Assembly (NCBI GenBank): GCA_009746045.1
Contig: RPFO01000082.1
Coordinates: forward strand, 1,624,276 to 1,688,275
Origin: Mesostigma viride
Taxonomy: Eukaryota > Streptophyta > Mesostigmatophyceae > Mesostigmatales > Mesostigmataceae
Length of the DNA stretch: 64,000 nucleotides
Direction of reading: 5' to 3'
The notes beneath the pieces were generated by a model. It did not search any database, was not told where the DNA came from, and worked only from the letters and a program-made list of their open reading frames with translations. Below, piece after piece: positions 18,682 to 30,300 of the stretch. Positions within the stretch are counted from its first letter, which is position 1, and each line of letters opens with the position of its first letter. The position numbers and the translations under genes were made by a program.

Positions 18682-21600
18682 ATGACGTCCGCGGCCGGAC
18701 TCATGGCTCCTGGAATTCATTTGCGCATGCACGCGCTTCCGACGGCGGTTAGCCGTTTTGCCGTCCCAGGCCATCCCATTTCACGCCCATGCGCGTCTCA
18801 CCCTAGGTCTTCGTGTACACCGTGCCCTCGCATCGGAACGTTTCAAGGTCTCAAGGCCGAGGGAAAGTTTCCGCTTAGCTCGTCCGCACGCTCTAGGAAC
18901 GCTCTCGAGTCATGGCGAGGCGCCGGCGCATCCGAGGCGGGTTTTCGCCGCATGCTGACCATTTCAATGGCGCATTCGGCCATCCCAGAAAAGCGGGGGC
19001 TGTACGATCCCGAAAATGATAAGGATTCCTGCGGTGTTGGGTTCGTCTGCCACATCAACCGTCAGGTACATTTGCCTCTCTTCGCAGACTTTGCCGACGC
19101 CGCCGCCGTCGAGCATGGGATATTTCTTTTTGTTCGCGCTCGTCGTAATTGCCATTAGCTAACGTAAATTTAATGCGGTCTACTGCTTTTCCCCCCTCTT
19201 TGCAGAGCCATCGGGAAACCGTCACGGAGGCGTTGGAAATGCTCTGTCGCATGGTGGGTGGTGGTTTTCTCTTTCGCGTTGTCGTTTTTTTCGTCCGTAG
19301 CAGCAGATAGTAGACAGCGGGCGTTGAATTTTTTTCTTTTGCGCTGAAGCGCCTTATGCTTCTGGTTTTGCACTACAGGAGCATCGAGGCGCTTGTGGCT
19401 GCGAGTCCAACACGGGAGACGGCGCGGGCATCCTCATGGACATTCCTTTTGATCTCCTGAGCCGGCTCGTGAAGGAGGATGTCGGCGTGGATTTGCCGCA
19501 GGTGAGTCGATGTCGCGTTGTTTTGGATGCATGGGTTTAACCGGTTAACCGGGAATTGTGGGCAGTGCAGGTCGTTTTGTGTTATGGTGGTTCTTTTGCG
19601 AAAGACCTTGCATATTTCTTTGCCAAGTCATGAACTAGCCAGTGCAGCTCTCCACATGCACACTTTCTTTCCATCACTTTTATACACGAGGTCCCGTGGA
19701 GGCGTCAATAGGTCCATTGTCAAAGGTCTTGTCGCAAGTTCCTGTAATCCAATCGTGCTTTTCTTGAATTCGTGCACAAAATATGTGACATTGTTGTCTT
19801 ATCTGACTGGCATTAGTTCCTGATAGAGCTAGCTTGGGCCTTCCCCAGCCATGTGTGATCTCTTTTGTTAACTTGATGCATTTGATGCATTTTGTGAAAA
19901 AAAAATCCTTACTGCACCTGCTTTTCATCATTTCCCCCAGGAGAAACGCGCCGTGTCATGTGACTTTTCAATTGTTTTTCCCTCCTTGATATTCCACTCA
20001 ATTGTATGTGAGTCACGATCCGCTGTAGCTGAAGAGCCCACGTTATAAATTGCCTACCTGCTTGCCCGCGTTGGCAACAAGGTCGCGCATTGGACATGCA
20101 ATCATGCACCGTCTTACCCGGTTGTCTTCTTACCTTGTGTTGTTTGTCCTTCCCCCTCTTCATGTCCACCTTTCACGTGCCACGGGACCAACCTCCCCTC
20201 CTATGTTTCCCCCCCAATACCCCGTATTTCCCTCTTTCCTTCCATTTGAACTTGATTTTCCCTTTCTGTCCCCCCTCTGTCCCATTTTCCCGATGCTCTA
20301 TTCCTCGTCCCCTCTGGGCTCCTCTGGTTTGTCCGTGTTCCTCCCCCCCCCCTCCCATTTCCCCTCACCCGCTCCCCCACCCCCACCCTGATTTCCCTCA
20401 CCCCCTCCCTCACCCGCCCGCGTCCTGCGTGAGCAGCGCGGCAGCTACGGTGTGGGCATGGTCTTCCTCCCCAAGAACGAGAAGACGCGCGCCGCGTACA
20501 AGGCAGTGGCCACGCTGGTCTGCAAGGAGCTGGGCAACGACATCATCTGCTGGCGACGCGTGCCCACCGACAACGCGCAGCTGGGGGCGTCCGCACTCGG
20601 TACGGCCCTTGTGGTGCTAGGATTAGGGGCTGTGGTCTTGCTAGGCAACCGCTATCTATCTAGTGGGTTGGGTCCTTGTTCTCACGCTCAGTACGGCAAC
20701 CACTGATTGTTGAGTGGTTGGACTCCTCACTTGAACAAAGGCTCAGGGTCTTTTAGTGTTTATGACTGTTTACAAGGCTGCTACTGCTGCTGGTGGAGGT
20801 GGTGGTGGGGGAGGGCAGGGGAAAGGGGAGCAGGAGGGCTTCTTGAAGGTTCCTTGGATGCAGGATCTCGTGTGTGGAGCTTAGGTTTATGTGCGCAAGG
20901 CGGGTTTTGTTTCAGCCCCAAGTGCATGTGTCCGGTATCGTTTGAGGTAACGTTGTTTCCTTGGTGGGTGGCTGGGGTGGGTAGTATTTCAACACGCAAA
21001 TGCTGCTGTTTGCACAAAAGTGCATTGACACAAGAGCTACTAGTTGCACAAAAGTACATGAACACAATCGCTGCTGATTGCACACAAGTGCATGCTTGAG
21101 CCGAAAACCGGAGTAACATGACATGCCCTTGGCCGATAAGGGAAGGAACATATCCGCACAGCCAGCCCTGTGAACGCTGGACCTGCCCTGTTTTTGTTGT
21201 GGTGAACCTCCTATCGGCGGCTGACAACCACAGTGCTTGATGCTGTTGCCTGACTTCCTTTCATTTGTCTTCCTGGCCATCTGTGCCCCCCTCCCTTCTT
21301 CCCTCCTCCCCCACTTGCTCCTCGTTTGCAGCGGTGGAGCCCGTGATTGAGCAGATGTTTGTCAAGGTGGCGTCCAAGAGCAAGTGGAACGTGGAGCAGC
21401 AGGTGAGCGTTCGTCTCATTGTCTCTTGCGCCCGGCACCGCCTCCTTATAGTTTGTGCACCCTGCACCGCCTTAAATGCACCTGCAGCACCTCGAGCCCT
21501 TGCCGACTGTTTGACTGCAGTCCATGGAGCTTTGCCCGCCACTGCCCTGTTGAATAGTACCTTACTTTTTGCGGGGGCGGGCTAGGCCGTTGTATTGTTT

Positions 21601-24600
21601 GCGTAGCAGCGTGTGCGTGCTATGGTCATGGTCCCGTATATTGTATAATAGTATATAGTGTATAGTAATTAGTTATGACTATGATCTCGTAAGCGGTTCG
21701 TTACTGCCCTTATCCAAGCTTTTGTGCCAACTTTTTTCTTTGTGCCTGGTATGGGTGGCATTTTTTCACCTTCGCCTCCCTGTGATGACATCGGCCCTCA
21801 CCCCCCACCGACTTCACCCCACCAACCAACAACACCAACCGCTGCCCTCACCCCCCCCTTGTCAGATGTACATCCTGCGCAAGACTCTGATGCACCGCGT
21901 GAAGGATGCGCTGGGCAAGCCGCCGACCACATACCTGGACGACCTGTACATCTGCTCGCTCTCCTCGCGCACGATGGTGTACAAGGGCCAGCTGATGGCG
22001 TCGCAGGTGCTGGGCTACTTCAAGGACCTGCAGCAGCCCGACTGCAAGGCGTTCATGGCGATGGTGCACAGCCGCTTCTCGACCAACACGTTCCCCTCGT
22101 GGGACCGCGCGCAGCCGATGCGCTTCATCGGCCACAACGGCGAGATCAACACGCTCAAGGGCAACTGCAACTGGATGCGCGCGCGAGAGGGCCTGCTCCA
22201 GTGCAAGTCGCTCAACCTGACCAAGCAGGAGCTCGAGCTTCTGCTCCCGATCGTCGAGAATGGGACGTCCGACAGCGGCAGCTACGACGCGGTGCTAGAG
22301 CTGCTGGTCATGTGCGGGCGCGAGCCGGCCGAGGCGATGATGATGATGATCCCCGAGGCCTGGCAGAACGACGAGTTCATGGACCCGGAGCGCAAGTCCT
22401 TCTACGAGTACTTCTCCAACCTGATGGAGCCCTGGGACGGGCCCGCGTTCGTGGGCTTCACCGACGGGAAGCAGCTGGGCGCGACGCTCGACCGCAATGG
22501 CCTTCGCCCGGGCCGGTACTACATCACCAAGTCGGGCAAGGTTGTCCTCGCGTCTGAGGTGGGCACAGTCGACATCCCGCCCGAGGAGGTGGCCCAGAAG
22601 GGGCGCCTGCGGCCCGGCAACATCTTCCTGGTCGACTTTGACAAGGGCCGCGTGGTCACGGATGCGGAGCTCAAGAAGGAGATCTGCTCGCGCCGCCCGT
22701 ACGGCCAGTGGGTGGAAAAGCAGAGCATCGACCTGAGTGACCTGGACGACGGCAAGGAGGGCGTGGGGGAGCGCGTGGGCGACACGAAGGAAAAGTTGGG
22801 GATCAACGGCCTGGTCCCCGAGCTGCGCACGTTCGGGTACTCGGTCGAGTCGCTCGAGATGCTGCTGCTCCCGATGGCGCAGGCGGCCACCGAGTCGCTC
22901 GGGTCGATGGGCAACGACACGCCGCTGGCGTTCATGAGCCAGCTGCCCAAGGGCGTGTTTGAGTACTTCAAGCAGCTGTTCGCGCAGGTTACCAACCCTC
23001 CCATTGACCCAATCCGTGAGAAGGTCGTGACCAGCCTCCAGTGCAACATCGGGCCCGAGGGCGACCTCACTGAGACGACAGAGCGGCAGGCGCACCGCCT
23101 GCGCCTCCACTCGCCCCTCGTTATGCGGAAGGAGATTGCGATCCTGCGCGAGGCACACTTCAGTGAGATCAAGGCGACCGTGATCGACTGCACGTTCCCT
23201 CTGGATGCAGGCCCCAAGGGCCTCGAGGCGGCCATCCGCCGCGTGTGCGAGGAGGTGGACCGCGCGATCAAGAGCGGGAAGACGATCATGGTGCTGTCCC
23301 ACCGCCAGGCGGGCCCCCAACGCGTGCCCATCCCCTCCCTGCTGGTCACGGGCGCGGTCCACCACCACACGGTGGCCAACCTGACGCGCACCCGTGTGGG
23401 CATTGTCGTGGAGGCGGGGGATGCTAGCGAGGTTCACCACTTCTGCACCCTCGTCGGGTTTGGCGCCGACGCCATCTGCCCCTACGTGGCCATCGAGGCC
23501 GCGCAGCGGCTGCTGCACGACGGGAAGATCAAGGGCAAGAAGGGCGAGGAGCCGCCCTCGCGCCTCTCGGTCACAAAGGCCTACCTCAAGGCAGCCGACA
23601 GCGGCATGCTCAAGGTGTTTGCCAAGATGGGCATCTCGACTCTCGCCTCGTACAAGGGCGCGCAGATCTTTGAGGCGGTCGGGCTGGGCCAGGACGTGAT
23701 GTCGCTCTGCTTTGTAGGCGCACCCTCGCGTCTTGGCGGCGTGTCCCTGGCCACCCTGGGGCGCGACGCGATCCGCCGGCACCAGTCGGCGTACCCCACC
23801 CGCAAGCCGAATGAGGAGACGACGGAGGCCATCGCGGTGCCCAACCCGGGAGACTACCACTTCCGGACGGGGCCTGAGACGGAGGTGCACATGAACGACC
23901 CCCGCGCCATCGCGCTGCTTCAGGACGCCACGCGCACGGACAGCGCTCAGGTGTTCAAGGAGTACAGCACGCTCCAGAACAGCCTGACCAAGAAGTGCAC
24001 GCTGCGGGGGATGCTGCGCTTCCGCACGGAGCACGTCCAGCCAGTCTCGCTCGAGGACGTGGAGCCGGCCAAGGAGATCGTCAAGCGCTTTGTCACGGGC
24101 GCCATGTCGTACGGGTCCATCAGCCTGGAGGCGCACACCAGCCTCGCGCGCGCCATGAACGCCATCGGCGGCAAGTCCAACACGGGTGAGGGCGGGGAAA
24201 ACCCGCGGCGCATCGAGCCGCTGTCGGACGGCAGCAGGAACCCCGAGCGGTCCGCCATCAAGCAGGTGGCCTCGGGGCGCTTTGGTGTCACGGCCTACTA
24301 CTTGACCAACGCGGACGAGCTCCAGATCAAGATGGCGCAGGGCGCCAAGCCCGGAGAGGGAGGGGAGTTGCCCGGCTACAAGGTCATCGGCGACATCGCG
24401 GTCACCCGCATGTCCACCCCCGGTGTGGGGCTCATCTCGCCCCCCCCCCACCACGATATCTACAGTATTGAGGATCTCGCTCAGCTCATCCACGACCTCA
24501 AGAACGCCAACCCGTCCGCGCGCGTGAGCGTGAAGCTGGTCAGCGAGAACGGGGTGGGCGTGGTCGCGTCCGGCGTGGTCAAGGGCCACGCGGACCACGT

Positions 24601-27600
24601 GCTCATCTCGGGCCATGATGGTGGCACCGGTGCGTCGCGCTGGACGGGCATCAAGAATGCGGGCCTCCCCTGGGAGCTGGGCCTGGCAGAGACGCACCAG
24701 ACGCTGGTCGCCAACGACCTGCGCGGCCGCACGGTGGTCCAGGTGGACGGTCAGCTCAAGACAGGCAAGGACGTGGTCATCGGCGCGCTGCTGGGCGCGG
24801 AGGAGTTTGGCTTCTCCACCACCCCGCTCATGACGCTCGGCTGCATCATGATGCGCAAGTGCCACACGAACACGTGCCCGGTGGGCATCGCGACGCAGGA
24901 CCCGGTCCTGCGCGCCAAGTTTGCGGGCGAGCCCGAGTCGGTCGTCAACTTCTTCTTCATGATCGCCGAGGAGGTGCGCGAGATCATGGCCAGCCTCGGT
25001 ATTACCAAGTTTGACGACATGGTCGGGCGCGCGGACCTGCTGGGCCCCGACACTGCCTACATGTCGGCGAATGAGAAGCTCAAGGATGTCGACCTGTCGG
25101 CGATCCTCACCCCCGCGGCGTCGCTGCGCCCCGGCGCGGCCCAGATCTGCGTGGAGAAGCAGGACCACGGGATTGACCTCGCGATGGACAAGGAGCTTAT
25201 CGCCGAGTGCCAGGTGGCGATCGAGAAGAAGATCCCTGTCTACCTGGAGAAGCGCGTCCAGAACATCAACCGTGTCGTCGGGACGATGCTCTCGCACGAG
25301 ATCACCAAGGCGCACGGCCTTGAGGCACTCCCCGACAACACGATCCACGTCAAGATGAACGGGAGCGCGGGCCAGTCGCTGGGCGCGTGGCTCGTCAAGG
25401 GTGTGACCCTCGAGGTTGAGGGCGACGCCAACGACTACGTCGGCAAGGGCCTCTCCGGCGGGCGCATCATCGTGTACCCGCCCAGTGAGTCCTCGTTCCC
25501 AGCTGAGGACAACATCATCATCGGCAACGTGGCCTGCTACGGCGCGACCGCGGGCGAGGCCTTCTTCAGCGGGATGGCCGCCGAGCGCTTCTGTGTGCGC
25601 AACTCCGGCGCAACTGCCGTCGTGGAAGGCGTCGGCGACCACGGGTGCGAGTACATGACGGGGGGCATCGCCGTCGTGCTGGGCTCTGTCGGCCGCAACT
25701 TTGCGGCGGGCATGTCCGGCGGGATCGCGTACGTGCTGGATGAGGGCGACTCCTTCCGCACCCGCTGCAACCTAGCCGATGTCGACCTGGACCCGGTCGC
25801 GGGCGACGACGTGGCCGTCCTCAAGTCCCTCATCCAGCGCCACCTTCGCTACACGGGGTCGGCGGTCGCCAAGCGCGTCCTGGCCAACTTCAACGCCTTC
25901 CTGCCCATGTTCATCAAGGTCTTCCCCAAGGACTACAAGGCCGTTCTCGCCGAGGCGGCGGCCGCCAAGGAGGCGGAGGCCAAGTCCCTCGTGGGCAAGG
26001 ACGCGTTTGAGGAGCTGAAGAAGATGGCGGGAGGGGATGCCAAGACGCCCAAGGAGGAGAAAATGCGGCCCGAGGTGCTGGCGGCGCACCGCCACATGGC
26101 GGCCAAGCCTCGCCCGACAGTCATGGAGAACCGGACTGCTGTCAAGCACCGCGGATTCATCGCGTACGAGCGCGAGCCGAGGGGCTACCGCCCCGCGGGC
26201 GATCGCATCAAGGACTGGAAGGAGGTGCTCGCGGTCGCCAGCAACGACAAGGAGCTCGCGCGGCGCGACGCGCTGCTGAACACGCAGTCGGCGCGCTGCA
26301 TGGATTGCGGCGTGCCCTTCTGCCACCAGACGCACACCGGCTGCCCGCTCGGGAACAAGATCCCTGAGTTCAACGAGCTCGTCCACCAGGGTCGGTGGAA
26401 GGATGCGTTCTATCGCCTCATGGAGACGAACAACTTCCCCGAGTTCACTGGCCGCGTGTGCCCCGCGCCCTGCGAGGGCAGCTGCGTGCTGGGCATCATC
26501 GAGAACCCCGTGACCATCAAGACAATGGAGTGCACGATCATCGACAAGGCGTACGAGGAGGGGTGGATGGTCCCCCGCCCGCCGCAGCACCGGACCGGCA
26601 AGAAGATCGCCATCGTCGGGTCGGGCCCGGCCGGCCTCGCCGCCGCCGACCAGCTCAACAAGGCCGGGCACAGCGTCACGGTTTACGAGCGGGCGGACCG
26701 CGTGGGCGGCCTCATGATGTACGGCGTGCCCAACATGAAGACGGACAAGGTCGAGGTCGTGCAGCGGCGCGTGGACATCATGGCGGCAGAGGGGATCAAG
26801 TTCGTGACGGGCGCCCACATCGGTGCGGAGGGGCACCCGAGTCTGACCGACCTGCACGCGGCGCACGACGCCCTTCTGCTGGCGACTGGCGCCACCAAGC
26901 CGCGGGACCTCCCGGTCCCTGGGCGTGACCTCAAGGGGGTCCACTTTGCAATGGAGTTCCTGACCGCGAACACCAAGTCGCTCCTCGACTCGGGCCTCAA
27001 GGACGGCAAGTACATCACCGCGTCGGGCAAGAACGTGGTCGTGATTGGCGGCGGCGACACAGGCACGGACTGCATCGGCACCAGCGTACGTCACGGCGCC
27101 AAGCAGGTGGTAAACCTGGAGCTGCTCGCGCAGCCCCCCGCCACGCGCGCCCCCAACAACCCCTGGCCGCAGTGGCCGCGCATCTTCCGCACGGACTATG
27201 GCCACCAGGAGGCGGTTCATGTCTTCGGGAAGGACCCGCGCACGTATGAGGTCCTGACCAAGGAGTTCATCTCGGACGGCCAAGGCAACGTGAAGGGCGT
27301 CAAGACGGTCCAGGTCGCGTGGAAGAATGACCCCAAGACGGGCCGCCCGGCGATGGAGGAGGTGGCCGGGTCGGAGCGGGTCATCGAGGCCGACCTGGTC
27401 CTCCTGGCCATGGGCTTCCTGGGCCCAGAGCAGGGCCTAGTGGAGAAGCTGGGCCTGGAGACGGACGCGCGCAGCAACTTCAAGGCGGATGACCAGCGGT
27501 ACTCGACGAGCGTGCCGCGAGTGTTTGCGGCGGGCGACTGCCGGCGCGGGCAGAGCCTGGTCGTGTGGGCGATCGCTGAGGGGCGCAAGGCGGCCGCGTC

Positions 27601-27709
27601 GATTGACAAGTACCTGATGAAGGGCGAGGGCGCGCTGGAGGCGGAGGACCAGCATGAGCTGTGGATGGGCCACAACAGCCCGGCCAAGGCGGCGCAGGCC
27701 ACCGTGTGA
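18682..27709 (+). CDS. GLT1: NAD(P)H-dependent glutamate synthase (GOGAT), six exons
   Basis: Makes two glutamates from glutamine and 2-oxoglutarate; core of ammonium assimilation. Exons: 18,682-19,065; 19,206-19,253; 19,379-19,501; 20,437-20,599; 21,332-21,402; 21,866-27,709. All introns are GT-AG and phases agree, giving 2,210 residues, the usual size of the fused eukaryotic enzyme. Residues 1-~108 are an Arg/Ser-rich extension suited to organelle import. The class II amidotransferase starts at DSCGVGF (catalytic Cys117); HRGACGCE and NTGDGAGIL follow. The FMN domain has MSYGSIS (~1010), and the 3Fe-4S ligands are in [17 protein letters not shown] (~1256). The GXGXG domain is near 1,495. 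The fused small subunit shows [11 protein letters not shown] (~1740), FAD site [14 protein letters not shown] (~1844) and nucleotide site [13 protein letters not shown] (~1989). The fusion indicates NADH/NADPH rather than ferredoxin. The exon 4 acceptor could be three bases earlier. Confidence 0.97.
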
Positions 27710-28799
27710 GGCGCTTGATGCATGTGCTCCACCCTTGCGCAGTAAGCCATTCAGCAGGCATGGCAGTGCTGGTTGCCGGGGAGTGAGGAGGTCCAGCACA
27801 CGCCTCCTTTGGGAGCCGCTGCGGGGGGGGAGTTGGAACCGTGTGACGGTGTTTCGATTGGGAGCCAGGTTTTCATTTTGGAACCGCCCAGTGTACCGTG
27901 TCGTGTGGCGGTTTGTGAGCGCTGCCTTTTGACCATGGAGGTGTGTGGCAACGCGTTAACCTCGGGCGACGTGCTGTGATGGATGGATGCTTTTTTTAGC
28001 GTGAAGGCATGCTTGCCTGAGATGAGTGTAAGGACTTCCAAGCATGGCTGGAGCTCTGGTTACTAGCCTGGCTGGCATGGAGGTGTCTGCGTGCCGGGCC
28101 ACTTCGATGTCTACAGTTGGGGCTGTGGGCCTTATCTGTGTTCAAGGTAGCTCGTAGTTGCCTTGTGATTTTCAAGGGACACTGGGGCCAAGGACAGTGT
28201 GTGGGTGGCCAAGAGGTTGGCACTTGTAGGCCATTTTTTATCTGAGCGCCCCCGCCCTCATTGTAAAAATTCGTCTTTTTGTTTCTTATTTGCTGCCCGT
28301 GTATTCCCCGGCCACTGTGTGCATAGGCCGCCATGTCCACTCCTTCACTGCATTTGAGTACCTAGTTTAGTTGGCAATGTATCATCGAGATAGTACTTTT
28401 GTGTGCATGCATCCCTATGGGGCGTGCCGCGGATGAATTCTAGCGTGCTGCAAGTTTTGTGTAGGCTTATGTGACACGAAGACTTGTATCAGTTCCACCT
28501 CCAGAGGTGATGGCCAAGCTAGCATTTGATTCACTATTGAATTTAGTGCAAGTTGTGTGCCCCTGATGGTGGTGGCAAATAACTGTGCCGATATTGAAGA
28601 CTTCGCATGAAGTAAGTAATGTGAAGACTACGTGAATACCAATGTGGGCCCTTCGGGCGGGCTTAGGACTGGCCAACCAGGTAGACACCTCCTATGGCAG
28701 GGTCCCCTTGTCCTGTCGCAAGCCAAGTGTTGGGAAACTGCGCGCCCCCCGCAACGCAACGTGGCGCGACCCGGACCTATGTGACACAATCGCTTGAGG
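27710..28799. other. 3' flank of glutamate synthase, no further gene seen
   Basis: Untranslated and intergenic sequence of lower GC content; no coding-like frame or repeat recognised. Confidence 0.6.
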
Positions 28800-29240
28800 A
28801 TGCAGGGCTTCTGGGACTATCTGTACCCGGCGCCCGGATGATAGACAAGGAGACATGGGCTGCTGTCTGTGATAAGCACCTTCCTGATGGGGCACACGTT
28901 CGTGAGTACCGGGAGGACCAGGACTGTGAATAAGTCCTGCTTTCCCAGCCTGCCCAGTGGCTTGTGCCAGCGGTACTGGCAAAGAGCGTGCCGGGCGAGG
29001 GAGATGCGGTGGTCGACATCGTCTGCGCAGCTGGGGAGCATGCTGCGTAGCAGCTTGACGCGGTTTCGGTACTGGACGCGAGAGGGCTCCGTCAAGGAGA
29101 AAGAGGTCATGCAGGCAGGTGGGCAAGCCCGACTGCCAGGGTCTCAGCTAGTCTTCCTGCTGACCTCGAGCCCAACCACCCGAGGCTCAACAGCCAGGCA
29201 GTCTAGCCATGTCTGGACGTCATCGAACAGCGGTGAATTG
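28800..29240 (-). pseudogene. Ancient LINE RT remnant of a diverged subfamily
   Basis: The - strand frame 29,110-28,817 reads KLLRSMLPSCADDVDHRISL, then RLGKQDLFTVLVLPVLTN. This aligns with the LINE A segment KLLGSWLPDTADDVDTRIGL and RKRMLFKVLVLTVLTYG. A second piece (29,240-29,150) reads VQTWLDCLAVEPRVVGLEV, aligning with IQTWLDCLGLEARAVGLEI. Identity is far lower than among copies 1-4, so this is an older or different lineage. No 3' tail remains. Confidence 0.72.
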
Positions 29241-29464
29241 TTGCGGCTCGGTTCTCTACCGCCTCCTCTACCTAACCCGCGTCTAACAGTACCTAAGTTA
29301 GTGAGGCCGTTTCTAACTACACCTTGGGCGAAAGACGGACGTGACGAACCTGATCTCAATGCGTTAACATATGTATGTTTATAATATGCCATTAGCCATT
29401 CAAACCAAGACCCGTTTACTCCAGGATATCGAAGGTAACACCTAAACTGCCATGACCCTAGCTA

Positions 29465-29890
29465 TTATAAAATTAAATTAAATTAAATTATAACATGCCT
29501 CCGTTGGGAGATCATGTAGCACATATTCCATGATGGATGGGGTGGAGGAAGCCGCGTAATCGAACGATCCTAACTCTAAGCTATCTAGTCTAGAAAATCC
29601 TAACTACACTACTCATCAAAACGCCGCCTCCGCTTGGGGGGAGGGGGCTTGCCCACAGGGTCGGGCGTGTGAGCCTTGACAATCCTCTTCCACCTCGTCT
29701 TGTCCTGCATGGCAGTCCAAAGACGGGAGAGAGAGTGGATGCGGTGGTCAAACTGGGCTGGGACCACTAGGTCGTCCAGCAACATCTGGACGTAGGTCGT
29801 GACAGGTTTCCCTACCCTTTTGGGAATGCCCTCGGGGCCAGGCCAGGTCAGAATGCACATGCCGCCCTGGCTGGCGGCCAAGCCGCTGGG
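29465..29890 (-). pseudogene. LINE A 3' fragment
   Basis: (AATTA)n tail, hairpin at 29,499-29,510, 3' UTR, and the last ~90 codons of ORF2 (29,881-29,609) ending in the KRRRRFDE tail. Truncated at ~29,890, and carries a GGCGG micro-insertion at 29,873-29,877. Confidence 0.8.
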
Positions 29891-30059
29891 GGCCTGCCCT
29901 AGCTATATGTGTTACAAGTCATAACACACGCCGAGTGCCAACCCGATGGCCGGTAAAAATTATAACATTTCAGTGGTTTTCCATTTGCGGGTATTTCCTC
30001 GTAAATGGTGGGAGAGCGATCGCAGCAATGGTGCTCACCACTAGACACTCCCGGCCAGT

Positions 30060-30300
30060 TAGGCTAGAAACACACGCCCTGATCAAGCATGCTGTTTCCG
30101 GCCCCACCGTCTAGGTCATCTAGTCGCTCCACACGTAAGCCAGCCATAATTTCAATGCACAAGGATACACATTTCCATCACCATTCATCTTCATCATCCT
30201 GAACGACTCGAAAACGCGGAAAAGATAACGGCAGGCTCGAGCTACCATGGTCCGGATTCTCCCGATTTCTGGCCTGCGCTGGTTGTCTCTTTGATAACAT
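30060..30300 (-). repeat. Repeat L, longest copy (SINE-like)
   Basis: Best copy of repeat L. On the - strand it starts at TCAAAGAGACAACCAGCGC (30,298) and runs through GGTAGCTCGAGCC and TTTTCGAGTCG to GCATGCTTGATC (30,080). Other copies: 1-56, 310-368, 5,591-5,693, 6,490-6,548, 6,901-7,035, 36,103-36,270 (+) and a 24-bp piece at 50,925-50,948. The GGTAGCTCGAG and TTCGAGTC elements, about 30 nt apart, resemble the A and B boxes of tRNA genes, so a tRNA-derived SINE is possible but unproven. Confidence 0.6.

Noticed and set aside
20090-20620. Independent gene with Pro-rich protein
   Set aside because: It spans a pyrimidine-rich intron end and glutamate synthase exon 4 in the wrong frame.
22295-25642. 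1,115-codon open frame on the - strand
   Set aside because: It is antisense to the glutamate synthase exon 6; the GC-rich third positions keep the opposite frame open. No recognisable domain.
25772-27283. 503-codon open frame on the - strand
   Set aside because: Also antisense to glutamate synthase coding sequence, for the same reason.
28817-29110. Host gene on the - strand
   Set aside because: The text aligns with the LINE A RT C-terminal region and is a remnant.
30080-30290. Functional tRNA gene
   Set aside because: Box-like motifs are present, but no cloverleaf or anticodon stem could be drawn.
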